From positions 62,001 through 126,000 of the forward strand of contig NZ_BSTL01000028.1 of NCBI RefSeq assembly GCF_030269485.1: a stretch of 64,000 nt of DNA, read 5' to 3'. The DNA comes from Actinoplanes sp. NBRC 103695. Its GTDB lineage: Bacteria; Actinomycetota; Actinomycetes; Mycobacteriales; Micromonosporaceae. The notes under the pieces are model-generated. The model saw only the letters and a list, made by a program, of their open reading frames with translations. It was not told the DNA's origin and did not search any database. The translations under genes were made by a program, and so were the position numbers. Positions 1 to 7,847 of the stretch are shown piece by piece. Numbering within the stretch: the stretch's first letter is position 1; each line of letters opens with the position of its first letter.

Positions 1-1
1 C

Positions 2-880
2 ATCCAGGGGAACGGGCACGCCGCGCGGCGCAGCTTCGTCGCGTTCGCGAACCTGCGCGACCCGGAGCTGGGCACGTGGATCGAGGAGAACGTCGAGTTC
101 CCGAACAGCATGGTGGACCGGATCACGCCGGTGACCACCGACCAGGACCGGGCGCTCGTGCGGGACCGGTGGGGCATCGACGACGGCTGGCCGGTGGTGT
201 GCGAGCCGTTCACCCAGTGGGTGCTCGAGGACACGTTCAACCAGGGGCGGCCGCCGTTCGAGGACGCGGGCGTGCAGGTGGTCGAGGACGTCGAGCCGTA
301 CGAGCTGATGAAGCTCCGCCTCCTCAACGCCAGCCACCAGGCGCTCTGCTACTTCGGGTACCTCGCCGGGTACCGCCTCGTGCACGACGTCGCGCAGGAG
401 CCGCTCTTCGCCGACTTCCTGCTGGCCTACATGGAACGCGAGGCCTCCCCCACCCTGGAGCCGGTGCCGGGCATCGACCTCGACGCCTACCGTCACCAGC
501 TGATCGAACGTTTCTCCAACGCCCAGGTCCGGGACACCGTGGCGCGGTTGTGCGCGGAGAGCTCGGACCGCATCCCCAAGTGGCTGCTCCCGGTGATCCG
601 GCACAACCTGGAGAACGACGGGGAGATCCTGCGCGCCACCGCGGTCGTCGCGTCGTGGGCCCGGTACGCCGAGGGCCGGGACGAGGAGGGCCAGCCGATC
701 GAGGTGGTCGACCGGCTGGCCCCTGAACTCAAGGAGAGGGCGCGCACGCGGACCTTCATCCAGAACCACGACCTCTTCGGCGACCTGGCGGACAACGAGC
801 GCTTCGCCTCGACGTACGACTACGTGCTCGGGCTCCTTCATGAGAGGGGTTCCCGCAAGACGCTGAAGGAGCTCGAGTAG
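2..880 (+). CDS. Mannitol dehydrogenase family protein, C-terminal part (5' end outside window)
   Basis: The reading frame is open from base 2, so only the last 292 residues are present; the first ATG at 110 is internal. The visible segment NSMVDRITP followed by KLRLLNASH (Lys-x4-Asn-x2-His) carries the catalytic Lys/Asn/His of the polyol-specific long-chain dehydrogenases (mannitol 2-dehydrogenase, fructuronate reductase), cytosolic NAD(P)-dependent enzymes that interconvert a sugar alcohol and a ketose or keto-acid. The fragment matches the C-terminal helical domain; the Rossmann domain would lie to the left. Substrate cannot be decided. A second family member lies at 60896-62230. Its stop is 4 bases from the stop of the convergent aceB-like gene. 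Confidence 0.9.
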   Translation: MQGNGHAARRSFVAFANLRDPELGTWIEENVEFPNSMVDRITPVTTDQDRALVRDRWGIDDGWPVVCEPFTQWVLEDTFNQGRPPFEDAGVQVVEDVEPYELMKLRLLNASHQALCYFGYLAGYRLVHDVAQEPLFADFLLAYMEREASPTLEPVPGIDLDAYRHQLIERFSNAQVRDTVARLCAESSDRIPKWLLPVIRHNLENDGEILRATAVVASWARYAEGRDEEGQPIEVVDRLAPELKERARTRTFIQNHDLFGDLADNERFASTYDYVLGLLHERGSRKTLKELE

Positions 881-884
881 CGCA

Positions 885-2456
885 TCAGGCCGCCAGCGCC
901 ACCTGGGCGGTCGCCCCGGACAGGTGCCGCAGGTAGGCCGGCAGGGTGAGGAACTCCGTGCAGGTGCGCTCGGTGAGCAGCACGGTCAGGAGGGTGCGGG
1001 CCTGCCCGTACCGCCGGGCCGCGTCCTCGTCGAGCGCACCCGTCGCGGACAGCACGTCCAGTTCCTCGCGGAGCATCCGGGTGACCATGCCGGCCGAGAT
1101 CGGCACGCCGTAGTCGGTGGGGGTGGCCGACGCGATCCACTGCCACAGCTGCGCCCGGCAGATCTCGGCGGTGGCCGCGTCCTCCATCAGCCCGTTCAGC
1201 GCGACCGCACCCTGACCGCCGAGCCAGGCCGCGATGTAGCGCACCGCCACGCTGATCGACGTGCGCAGCGCCACCTCGCTGATGCCGCCGTAGTTGCGTT
1301 TCACGTCCAGCAGGTCCTTGGCCGTGACCCGCACGTCGTCGCGGCGGCGGACGATCTGGTGCGGCTCGAAGCCCAGCCACTGGTCGAAGACGTCGCGGCA
1401 GGTCTCGACCAGGCCGGGGTGCGCCACCCAGGAGCCGTCGAAGCCGTCGCCGACCTCGCGCCGCTTGTCCTGCCGCACCTGGTTGAGCGCGCGTTTCGCG
1501 GCGACCGGGTCCTTGCTGGGCACGACCGCGGCCATCCCGCCGATCGCGTGGGCGCCGCGCCGGTGGCAGGTCGCCACGAGCAGTTCGGTGTACGACCGCA
1601 TGAACGGCGCCGTCATCGTCAGCTGCGAGCGCTCGGCCAGCACCACGTCCGGACGGTTCTTGATCATGCTGAACAGGTAGTCCCAGCGCCCCGCGTTCAG
1701 GCCCGCGGAGTGCTCGCGGAGCTCGTACAGGATCTCCTCCATCTCGAACGCCGCGGTGACCGTCTCGATCAGCACGGTCGCCCGGATGGTGCCGCGCGGG
1801 ATGCCGAGCAGTTCCTGGGCGTGCACGAAGACGTCGTTCCAGAGGCGGGCCTCCAGATGTGACTCGAGCTTGGGCAGGTAGAAGTACGGGCCGCTGCCAC
1901 GCTCGATCTGCTTGCGGCCGCAGTGGAACAGGTACATGCCGAAGTCGAACAGCGACGCCGAGATGGCCCGCCCGCCGATCCGGATGTGGCACTCGGGCAG
2001 GTGCCAGCCCCGCGGCCGGACCATGATCGTGGCGTGTGCGTCGTTGTCCAGAGGCATCGCGTCCAGCAGGTTGAGCTGGCCCTCGATGAGGTTGTCCCAG
2101 GTCGGCGACGTGGCGTCCTCGAAGTCGGCCATCCACACCATGGCGCCGCTCTCCAGCGCCTTGACGGTCTTCTTGCGGGCCGGCGGCCCGGTGATCTCCA
2201 CCCGCCGGTCCATCAGGTCCTCGGCCGGCGGCGCGACCGTCCACGACGTGTCCGTGCGGATGTGCCGGGTCGACTCCAGAAAGTCCAGCTCATCGGTACG
2301 CGCGGCGCGCCGGCGCCGCCGCCGGTCGAGCAGTTGCACCCGCCGCGCCCCGAACTCCCTGTCCAGAGCCACCACGAACGCGACCGCCTCGGGGGTCAGG
2401 ATCTCCGAGTATCGCCCGGCCGTGCTGCCGGTGATGACGATCTCTTCAACGGTCAT
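885..2456 (-). CDS. aceB: Malate synthase A
   Basis: Predicted 523 residues, normal for malate synthase A, which condenses glyoxylate with acetyl-CoA to give malate in the glyoxylate shunt. Family signatures are visible: MVWMADFEDATSP, MVRPRGWHLPE and REHSAGLNAGRWDYLF, the last close to the classic malate synthase signature. The start is the ATG at 2456 (MTVEEIVITG); it shares one base with the TGA of the upstream isocitrate lyase gene (TGATG), so the two are translationally coupled. The frame also stays open far upstream through aceA, which is a GC-rich shadow and not coding. Confidence 0.96.
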   Translation of the reverse strand: MTVEEIVITGSTAGRYSEILTPEAVAFVVALDREFGARRVQLLDRRRRRRAARTDELDFLESTRHIRTDTSWTVAPPAEDLMDRRVEITGPPARKKTVKALESGAMVWMADFEDATSPTWDNLIEGQLNLLDAMPLDNDAHATIMVRPRGWHLPECHIRIGGRAISASLFDFGMYLFHCGRKQIERGSGPYFYLPKLESHLEARLWNDVFVHAQELLGIPRGTIRATVLIETVTAAFEMEEILYELREHSAGLNAGRWDYLFSMIKNRPDVVLAERSQLTMTAPFMRSYTELLVATCHRRGAHAIGGMAAVVPSKDPVAAKRALNQVRQDKRREVGDGFDGSWVAHPGLVETCRDVFDQWLGFEPHQIVRRRDDVRVTAKDLLDVKRNYGGISEVALRTSISVAVRYIAAWLGGQGAVALNGLMEDAATAEICRAQLWQWIASATPTDYGVPISAGMVTRMLREELDVLSATGALDEDAARRYGQARTLLTVLLTERTCTEFLTLPAYLRHLSGATAQVALAA

Positions 2457-3733
2457 CAGAACTGCTCCGCTTCGGTCGAGCCGGAAAGGGCCGTGGTCGA
2501 GCTGTCGGGGTTGAGGGCGGTCGAGACGGCGTCGAAGTAGCCGGTGCCCACCTCGGCCTGGTGCTTGGTCGCGGTGTAGCCGTCCGCCTCCGCGGCGAAC
2601 TCGGCCTCCTGCAACTTCACATACGCGCTCATGCCGTTGTCGGCGTAGCCGCGGGCCAGCTCGAACATCGAGTGGTTCAGCGCGTGGAAGCCGGCCAGCG
2701 TGACGAACTGGAACTTGTAGCCCATCGCGCCGAGCTCCTTCTGGAAGCGGGCGATCGTCGCGTCGTCCAGGTTGCGTTTCCAGTTGAACGACGGCGAGCA
2801 GTTGTAGGCCAGCATCTTGTCCGGGTGTTTCGCGTGGATCGCCTCGGCGAACTCGCGGGCGAACTCCAGGTCGGGCTTGCCGGTCTCGACCCACAGAAGG
2901 TCCGCGTAGTCGGCGTAGGCGGTTCCTCGGGCGATCGCGGCCTCCGGCCCGCTCCGCACCCGGAAGAAACCCTCCGCGGTGCGGTCGCCGGTGAGGAAGG
3001 GCTGGTCGCGCTCGTCCACGTCGGTGGTGATCAGGTCCGCGGCCAAGGCATCGGTACGGGCGATGACCAGCGACGGGACACCGCAGACGTCGGCGGCGAG
3101 CCGGGCCGCGTTGAGCGTGCGGATGTGCTGCTGGGTCGGGACCAGAACCTTGCCGCCCAGGTGCCCGCACTTTTTCTCGCTGGCGAGCTGGTCCTCCCAG
3201 TGCACGCCCGCGGCGCCGGCGGCGATCATGGCCTTCATCAGCTCGAACGCGTTCAGCGGGCCACCGAACCCGGCCTCCGCGTCGGCGACGATCGGCGCGA
3301 ACCAGTCGCGGTCGTGGCGACCCGCGGCGGTGTCGATCTGGTCGGCGCGCAGCAGGGCGTTGTTGATCCGCCGGACCACCGCGGGCACCGAGTTGGCCGG
3401 ATAGAGACTCTGGTCCGGGTACGTGTGCCCGGACAGGTTCGCGTCGGCCGCCACCTGCCAGCCGGACAGGTAGATCGCCTGGAGCCCGGCGCGCACCATC
3501 TGGACGGCCTGGCCGCCGGTCAGGGCGCCGAGCGCGTTGACGTAATCCTCGTCGTGCAGCAGCTCCCACAGCCGGGCCGCGCCCCGCTCGGCGAGCGTGT
3601 GCCGTTCCTGGAGCGTGCCCCGCAGCCGCACCACGTCCTGCGCGGTGTAGTCCCGGCGGATGCCCAGCCACCGAGGATCGCCGGCCCAGGTCCGAGTGAG
3701 GTCCGCTGCGGTACCGCCTCTGACATCGGTCAT
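2456..3733 (-). CDS. aceA: Isocitrate lyase
   Basis: Predicted 425 residues. Isocitrate lyase cleaves isocitrate to succinate and glyoxylate, the first glyoxylate-shunt step. The active-site motif KKCGHLGGKVLVPT is at residues 187-200 with catalytic Cys189, and WVETGKPDLEFAREFAE and YNCSPSFNW are further family landmarks. It is first in the leftward aceA-aceB operon, which is divergent from a RamB-like regulator across about 100 bases, the usual arrangement where growth on acetate or fatty acids controls the shunt. Confidence 0.97.
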   Translation of the reverse strand: MTDVRGGTAADLTRTWAGDPRWLGIRRDYTAQDVVRLRGTLQERHTLAERGAARLWELLHDEDYVNALGALTGGQAVQMVRAGLQAIYLSGWQVAADANLSGHTYPDQSLYPANSVPAVVRRINNALLRADQIDTAAGRHDRDWFAPIVADAEAGFGGPLNAFELMKAMIAAGAAGVHWEDQLASEKKCGHLGGKVLVPTQQHIRTLNAARLAADVCGVPSLVIARTDALAADLITTDVDERDQPFLTGDRTAEGFFRVRSGPEAAIARGTAYADYADLLWVETGKPDLEFAREFAEAIHAKHPDKMLAYNCSPSFNWKRNLDDATIARFQKELGAMGYKFQFVTLAGFHALNHSMFELARGYADNGMSAYVKLQEAEFAAEADGYTATKHQAEVGTGYFDAVSTALNPDSSTTALSGSTEAEQF

Positions 3734-3804
3734 CGTGTTCCCCTCCGTCGTAAGAACCTCACTCTTGCCGGTCGGAACGCGACTATGGCAGGGCTTTGTG
3801 AGCA

Positions 3805-3824
3805 GAAGATTGCAAGTTTTTCTG
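3805..3824. promoter_or_regulatory. Possible RamB-type operator between aceA and the regulator
   Basis: The 104-base divergent gap contains ATTGCAAGTTTTT at 3809-3821, whose reverse complement AAAAACTTGCAAT resembles the Corynebacterium RamB site (an AACTTTGCAA-type core). A second AT-rich word, CTTTGTGAG, lies 15 bases to the left. The gap is locally AT-rich in a very GC-rich region. The assignment rests on similarity to the consensus as I remember it and on the neighbouring regulator. Confidence 0.4.
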
Positions 3825-3837
3825 TTAGCGTTAAATC

Positions 3838-5262
3838 ATGGATCTCGTCCTCCTCGGGCAGCGGCTCCGCCACCACCGCCGGGCGAGAGGCATGACCCTC
3901 GACCAGCTCAGCGCCGCCGTCGGACGCGCCCCGTCGCAGCTCTCACTGATCGAGAACGGGAAACGGGAGCCCAAGCTGTCGATGCTCCAGGCGCTGGCCG
4001 CCGCGCTGGACGTGCCCCTGGCAGACCTGCTGGTCCCCGAGCCGCCGTCCCGGCGCGCCGCCCTGGAGATCGAGCTGGCACATTTTCAAGACTCTTCCGC
4101 GTACGGGGTGCTGGACCTCCCGCCCGTGCGGGTCGGTCGCCGGCTCCCCGCCGACGCGCTGGAGTCGCTGATCGGGTTGCACCGTGAGCTCGCCCGCCGG
4201 CAGGCCGAGCAGAGCGCGACCCCCGAGGTGGCCCGCCGCGCCAACGCGCAGCTGCGGGTGGACATGCGCGAGCGGGACAACTACTTCCCGGAGATCGAGG
4301 CGCCCGCGGCGTCGGTGCTGCGATCGGTACGCCACTCCACGGGACCGTTGTCCCAGCGGGGAATCCTCGACATCGCCGCGCAGATCGGCTTCACCCTGCA
4401 CTACGTACCGGATCTGCCGAACTCGACCCGGTCCGTGACCGACCTGCGCAACCGGCGGATCTACCTGCCGCAGGTGGCCAGCGGCAAGGGCCACGACCCG
4501 CGGGCCGTCGTCCTGCAGACCCTCGGCCACTTCGTGCTCGGCCACAACGACCCGGTCGACTACGGCGACTTCCTGCGCCAGCGGGTCGAGGCCAACTACT
4601 TCGCGGCGGCGCTGCTCATGCCGGAGAAGTTCGCGGTCGAGTTCCTGCGCGACGCCAAGGCTGACCGGGCGCTGGCGATCGACGACTTCCGGGACGCGTT
4701 CGGCGTCTCCTACGAGACGGCCGCCCACCGCTTCACCAACCTGGCGACCCATCACTTCGGCATTCCGGTGCACTTCACCCGCGTGCACGAGAGCGGGGTG
4801 GTCTACAAGGCCTACGAGAATGACAACGTACGCTTCCCCGCCGACGTCACCGGTGCCATCGAGGGCCAGCCGATCTGCCGCCGCTGGGCGTCGCGCACGG
4901 TCTTCGGCTCGGAGGACCCGTACTCCAGCTTCTACCAGTTCACCGACACGGTGGCCGGCACCTACTGGTGCACGGTCCACGTCGAGTCGACCCGCTCCGG
5001 CGAGTTCTCGGTCACCGTCGGCACGCCGTACGAGCACGCCCGCTGGTTCCGCGGCGGCGACACCACCCGGCGTACGGTCTCCCGCTGCCCCGACCCGGAC
5101 TGCTGCAGCCGGCCCCCGTCCGAGCTGGTCTCCCGCTGGGAGGGCCAGGCGTGGCCGAGCGCCCGCGTGCACAGCCACCTGCTGGCCGCCCTCCCGCCGG
5201 GCACTTTCCCCGGCGTCGACGCCCAGGACGTGTACGAGTTCCTCCAGCGCCGTTCCTCCTGA
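3838..5262 (+). CDS. XRE-family regulator with ImmA/IrrE-like domain (RamB/ScfR-like)
   Basis: Predicted 474 residues. An N-terminal helix-turn-helix (about residues 7-63; GMTLDQLSAAVGRAPSQLSLIENGK) is followed by a peptidase-M78/ImmA-IrrE-like region and a C-terminal short-chain-fatty-acid-regulator domain ending in a Cys-rich stretch (RCPDPDCCSRPP). In the metallopeptidase-like core the expected HEXXH reads HFVLGH at 231-236, lacking the catalytic Glu, so proteolysis is unlikely. RamB of Corynebacterium and mycobacteria controls aceA/aceB and acetate genes, and the divergent placement here fits the same role. Autoregulation through the shared gap is likely but not shown. Confidence 0.85.
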   Translation: MDLVLLGQRLRHHRRARGMTLDQLSAAVGRAPSQLSLIENGKREPKLSMLQALAAALDVPLADLLVPEPPSRRAALEIELAHFQDSSAYGVLDLPPVRVGRRLPADALESLIGLHRELARRQAEQSATPEVARRANAQLRVDMRERDNYFPEIEAPAASVLRSVRHSTGPLSQRGILDIAAQIGFTLHYVPDLPNSTRSVTDLRNRRIYLPQVASGKGHDPRAVVLQTLGHFVLGHNDPVDYGDFLRQRVEANYFAAALLMPEKFAVEFLRDAKADRALAIDDFRDAFGVSYETAAHRFTNLATHHFGIPVHFTRVHESGVVYKAYENDNVRFPADVTGAIEGQPICRRWASRTVFGSEDPYSSFYQFTDTVAGTYWCTVHVESTRSGEFSVTVGTPYEHARWFRGGDTTRRTVSRCPDPDCCSRPPSELVSRWEGQAWPSARVHSHLLAALPPGTFPGVDAQDVYEFLQRRSS

Positions 5263-5372
5263 CGTCCCGCGGTGCACACACGCCCGCAGAATCCTCAGAA
5301 GGTGACGACCTACTTGCGCGGCCACATCCGCGCCCTTTGACTGGCCACTGTGGACATGAGCGAAGGAAGCTG

Positions 5373-6278
5373 ATGGCCGGACGCGTGCATCGTCGATCAC
5401 AGTCCGAGACCGGCGATCCGAGACCGGCGGGCAGCGAACCTCTGCACACCGACGGCGGCCATCGACGACTGCTACGCCTGCAGCGCACCGCCGGGAACCA
5501 AGCAGTGGCCGCGTTGCTGGGTGAGCGGGCGACGGTGCAACGTACAGCCGCCTTCGTCAACGGCGCGGAGATCCCCGGAACGCGCGCCGAGGACACCACG
5601 ATGTTCAACGCCCATCGCATCAGCCTCGGCGCCAATGCGGTGTCCCATGCCGATCTCGTGGCGGCTTTCGGAGCGTTGCCGCACCCCTCGCAGTGGGACA
5701 ACGATCGCATCATCGAGTTGCAGGCCGGGCCGCTCACGGTCGTCGCTGGACATGGGCGCTACAGCGACGAGAACACCAAGCGGCTCAAACGCGCCGCACC
5801 TGCGCAAGGGAATGCGCCTAGATCGAAAAGAGCAAAGGTCGAGCCTTTCTTCGCCGTTCCCGCGGGGATGCAGATAACCATGTACGGCCCGCCTGGAACT
5901 GCCATGGACGACAGCGTGGGCCATCAGGTCGAGCTCGGCAACTTCCCCGGCACTCAGGACCTGAAGCTGGCTCCCGGCCACGGCGGCGAAACCAAGCCGA
6001 TGCCACCCGAGTTCCCCAAGACCTACCAGGCAGGCGATCAAGTCCTGAACTACACCGTTTCCCACCCGGGAAATCTTCAGGTCGTGGGCACGTCCTACAC
6101 GGTGAACGCGAGCACTCTGCTCAGCGATGTGATGAACGACCTTCAGAACCAAGGTTTCACGCACGTTCATTACGCCTGCTGCGGATCAGCCTATTCCGAA
6201 AAAGGTATCGACCTCAAATACTTCGGGTACTACATCAAGTACCGGGCCGCCGTCCGCAGGCAACTTGGAATTCCATGA
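5373..6278 (+). CDS. Candidate CIS-delivered or secreted effector with LQRTAGNQAV leader motif
   Basis: Predicted 301 residues. The ATG at 5373 has GAAGGA 5-10 bases upstream. Residues 36-50 read LQRTAGNQAVAALLG, a motif I know from the N-termini of many actinobacterial DUF4157 and eCIS-associated toxin-like proteins. There is no signal peptide or membrane segment. The body from about residue 53 is globular, with AGHGRYSD, VPAGMQITMYGPPGTAM and a late HVHYACCGSAYS segment; it vaguely recalls the Stv putative-adhesin domain found in polymorphic toxins, at low confidence. A 4-Lys/Arg patch (RSKRAKVEP) sits mid-protein. The CIS structural operon begins about 6 kb downstream. No immunity gene is evident beside it. 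Function unproven. Confidence 0.6.
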   Translation: MAGRVHRRSQSETGDPRPAGSEPLHTDGGHRRLLRLQRTAGNQAVAALLGERATVQRTAAFVNGAEIPGTRAEDTTMFNAHRISLGANAVSHADLVAAFGALPHPSQWDNDRIIELQAGPLTVVAGHGRYSDENTKRLKRAAPAQGNAPRSKRAKVEPFFAVPAGMQITMYGPPGTAMDDSVGHQVELGNFPGTQDLKLAPGHGGETKPMPPEFPKTYQAGDQVLNYTVSHPGNLQVVGTSYTVNASTLLSDVMNDLQNQGFTHVHYACCGSAYSEKGIDLKYFGYYIKYRAAVRRQLGIP

Positions 6279-6344
6279 ACGTTCGGCCGGCGACTGCACT
6301 TCGATGACCGGACGCACGGCGCGTGCATATCGGGCATCGCGACG

Positions 6345-6374
6345 GTTCGGGTTGCGAACTACCGCTGCTAGGGT
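6345..6374 (+). promoter_or_regulatory. marR promoter with GTTCG-N5-CGAAC operator
   Basis: GTTCG (6345-6349) and CGAAC (6355-6359) form an inverted repeat with a 5-base centre. A TAGGGT -10 element at 6369-6374 lies 7 bases before the ATG at 6382, consistent with leaderless transcription. The same half-sites with the same spacing recur at 6829-6843 before the next gene, so this is probably the MarR binding site for autoregulation. Confidence 0.55.
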
Positions 6375-6381
6375 CGGCGGG

Positions 6382-6822
6382 ATGAGGGAGCAGCTCGACG
6401 TCGTGGCCGCGTTGGTACGGGCGTCGTTCCTGGTGAATGCGGTTTATGGCGAGGCGGCTCGGGAGCACGGGCTCACCCAGCAGCAGGGTCAGCTGCTGTG
6501 CGTGCTGATGAAGCAGGCGTACGGGATGGGTGAGCTGTCGTCGACGCTGGGGCTGGCCAAGTCCAGCCTGTCCGGACTGGTCGACCGCACCGAGCGGAAC
6601 GGGCTGGTGGAGCGCGCCGTCGACAGCCAGGACACGCGCGCCGTGCGGGTGCGGCTCACCCCGCGCGGACGGCGGGTGGCCGGCGCCTTCTACGACGACG
6701 CGTGCCGGCGGATCGAGTCGCTGACCGCGGGGCTCTCCGCGGACGAACGTTCGGCGCTGACCGGATCGCTCGGCGGCATCGTGTTCTCCAACGCAGTTCC
6801 TGTCGTGTTCCCCTCGACCTGA
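6382..6822 (+). CDS. MarR family transcriptional regulator
   Basis: Predicted 146 residues, typical for MarR. The winged helix-turn-helix is visible: MGELSSTLGLAKSSLSGLVD (recognition helix) followed by NGLVERAVDSQDTRAVRVRLTPRG, the wing with its usual Asp-x-Arg pattern. Start chosen at 6382 because it places the -10 element 7 bases upstream and gives a normal MarR N-terminus; an in-frame ATG at 6265 would add 39 residues unlike the family. It precedes an F420-type oxidoreductase gene by 38 bases, and both genes have matching palindromes upstream, so it probably represses itself and that enzyme and is released by a small ligand. Confidence 0.88.
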   Translation: MREQLDVVAALVRASFLVNAVYGEAAREHGLTQQQGQLLCVLMKQAYGMGELSSTLGLAKSSLSGLVDRTERNGLVERAVDSQDTRAVRVRLTPRGRRVAGAFYDDACRRIESLTAGLSADERSALTGSLGGIVFSNAVPVVFPST

Positions 6823-6828
6823 ATTACT

Positions 6829-6843
6829 GTTCGTTCTACGAAC
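6829..6843 (+). promoter_or_regulatory. Second MarR-type operator, upstream of the LLM oxidoreductase
   Basis: Perfect inverted repeat GTTCGT-TCT-ACGAAC in the 38-base gap after marR. It shares the GTTCG-N5-CGAAC layout with the site at 6345-6359. It lies 17 bases before the ATG at 6861, where a bound repressor would block transcription or elongation. Confidence 0.6.
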
Positions 6844-6860
6844 TATCAGGCGGGGGAATC

Positions 6861-7745
6861 ATGACGGTAACTTTCGGATTCGGAGCGGACGACGCGACAC
6901 TGCTGCCGTCGGCGCGGGCCGCGGACCGGGACGGGCTGGACTACATCTCGCTCTCCGACCATCCCTATCTGGGCGGGCGGATCGACGCGTACGCCGCGCT
7001 CGGGTTCGTGCTCGGCGCCACCGAGCGGCTGAGCGGCTTCGTCAACGTCACCAACCTGCCGCTGCGGCCCGCACCGATGCTCGCCCGGACCGTCGCCGGG
7101 CTGTCGGCACTCTCCGGCGGCCGGATCGTGCTGGGCGCCGGGGCCGGCGGCCGCTGGGAGCGGATCGCGTCGATGGGCGTGCCGGCGCTCTCCCCCGGCC
7201 AGGCGGTGGACGCCTTCGAGGAGGCGATCACGCTGATCCGGTCGCTGTGCGGCGGCGGGGCGCCGGTCACCCACCACGGCCAGTACTACTCGGTCACCGG
7301 GCTGGAGACGTCGCCCGAGGCGGCGCCGCCGGTGTGGACCGGGTCGGTGGGGCCGCGATCGCTGGCCGCGACCGGCCGCGTCGCCGACGGCTGGATCCCG
7401 GGCCACGCCGCCGATTGGCGCAGCGACCGCTACCGGGCCGGGCGGGCGATCATCGACGAGGCGGCGGCCTCGGCAGGGCGCGACCCGGGTGATGTCCGGA
7501 CGATCTTCAATCTGCCGGGACGCATCACCGATCAGCCGTTGCCGGCCACCCGCAGCGAGGAGGGGCGGTGGATCGGCGGCTCACCGGCCCAATGGGTCGC
7601 CGAGCTCACCGAGGCGGTTCGTGACCATGGGGCGTCGGGCTTCATGCTCTTCTCCCCCACCGGCGGCGCGCCCGACGAGACAACGCTCGCCCGCTGGGCG
7701 CACGAGATCGCCCCAGCCGTCCGCCATGCCGTGCCCACCTCTTAG
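6861..7745 (+). CDS. LLM-class (luciferase-like) F420-dependent oxidoreductase
   Basis: Predicted 294 residues, start ATG at 6861 with GGGGGA just upstream. It has the bacterial luciferase-like TIM-barrel layout: LDYISLSDHPYLGG near the N-terminus, RLSGFVNVTNLPLRPAPMLA, and LSALSGGRIVLGAGAGG typical of F420-dependent LLM enzymes. Substrate unknown. It follows a MarR regulator with a shared operator, which suggests an enzyme induced by a xenobiotic or metabolite. The C-terminal half has WTGSVGPRSLAATGRVADGW, another family hallmark. Confidence 0.85.
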   Translation: MTVTFGFGADDATLLPSARAADRDGLDYISLSDHPYLGGRIDAYAALGFVLGATERLSGFVNVTNLPLRPAPMLARTVAGLSALSGGRIVLGAGAGGRWERIASMGVPALSPGQAVDAFEEAITLIRSLCGGGAPVTHHGQYYSVTGLETSPEAAPPVWTGSVGPRSLAATGRVADGWIPGHAADWRSDRYRAGRAIIDEAAASAGRDPGDVRTIFNLPGRITDQPLPATRSEEGRWIGGSPAQWVAELTEAVRDHGASGFMLFSPTGGAPDETTLARWAHEIAPAVRHAVPTS

Positions 7746-7847
7746 CCATCCGGCGTACCGCCGATCGACCGCCGGCCGCGGTCATCCGGCTGATGCCCTG
7801 TCGTCGGCGTGCAGACCACAATGGACGCCTCGAAGGGAGGCCCCGCG

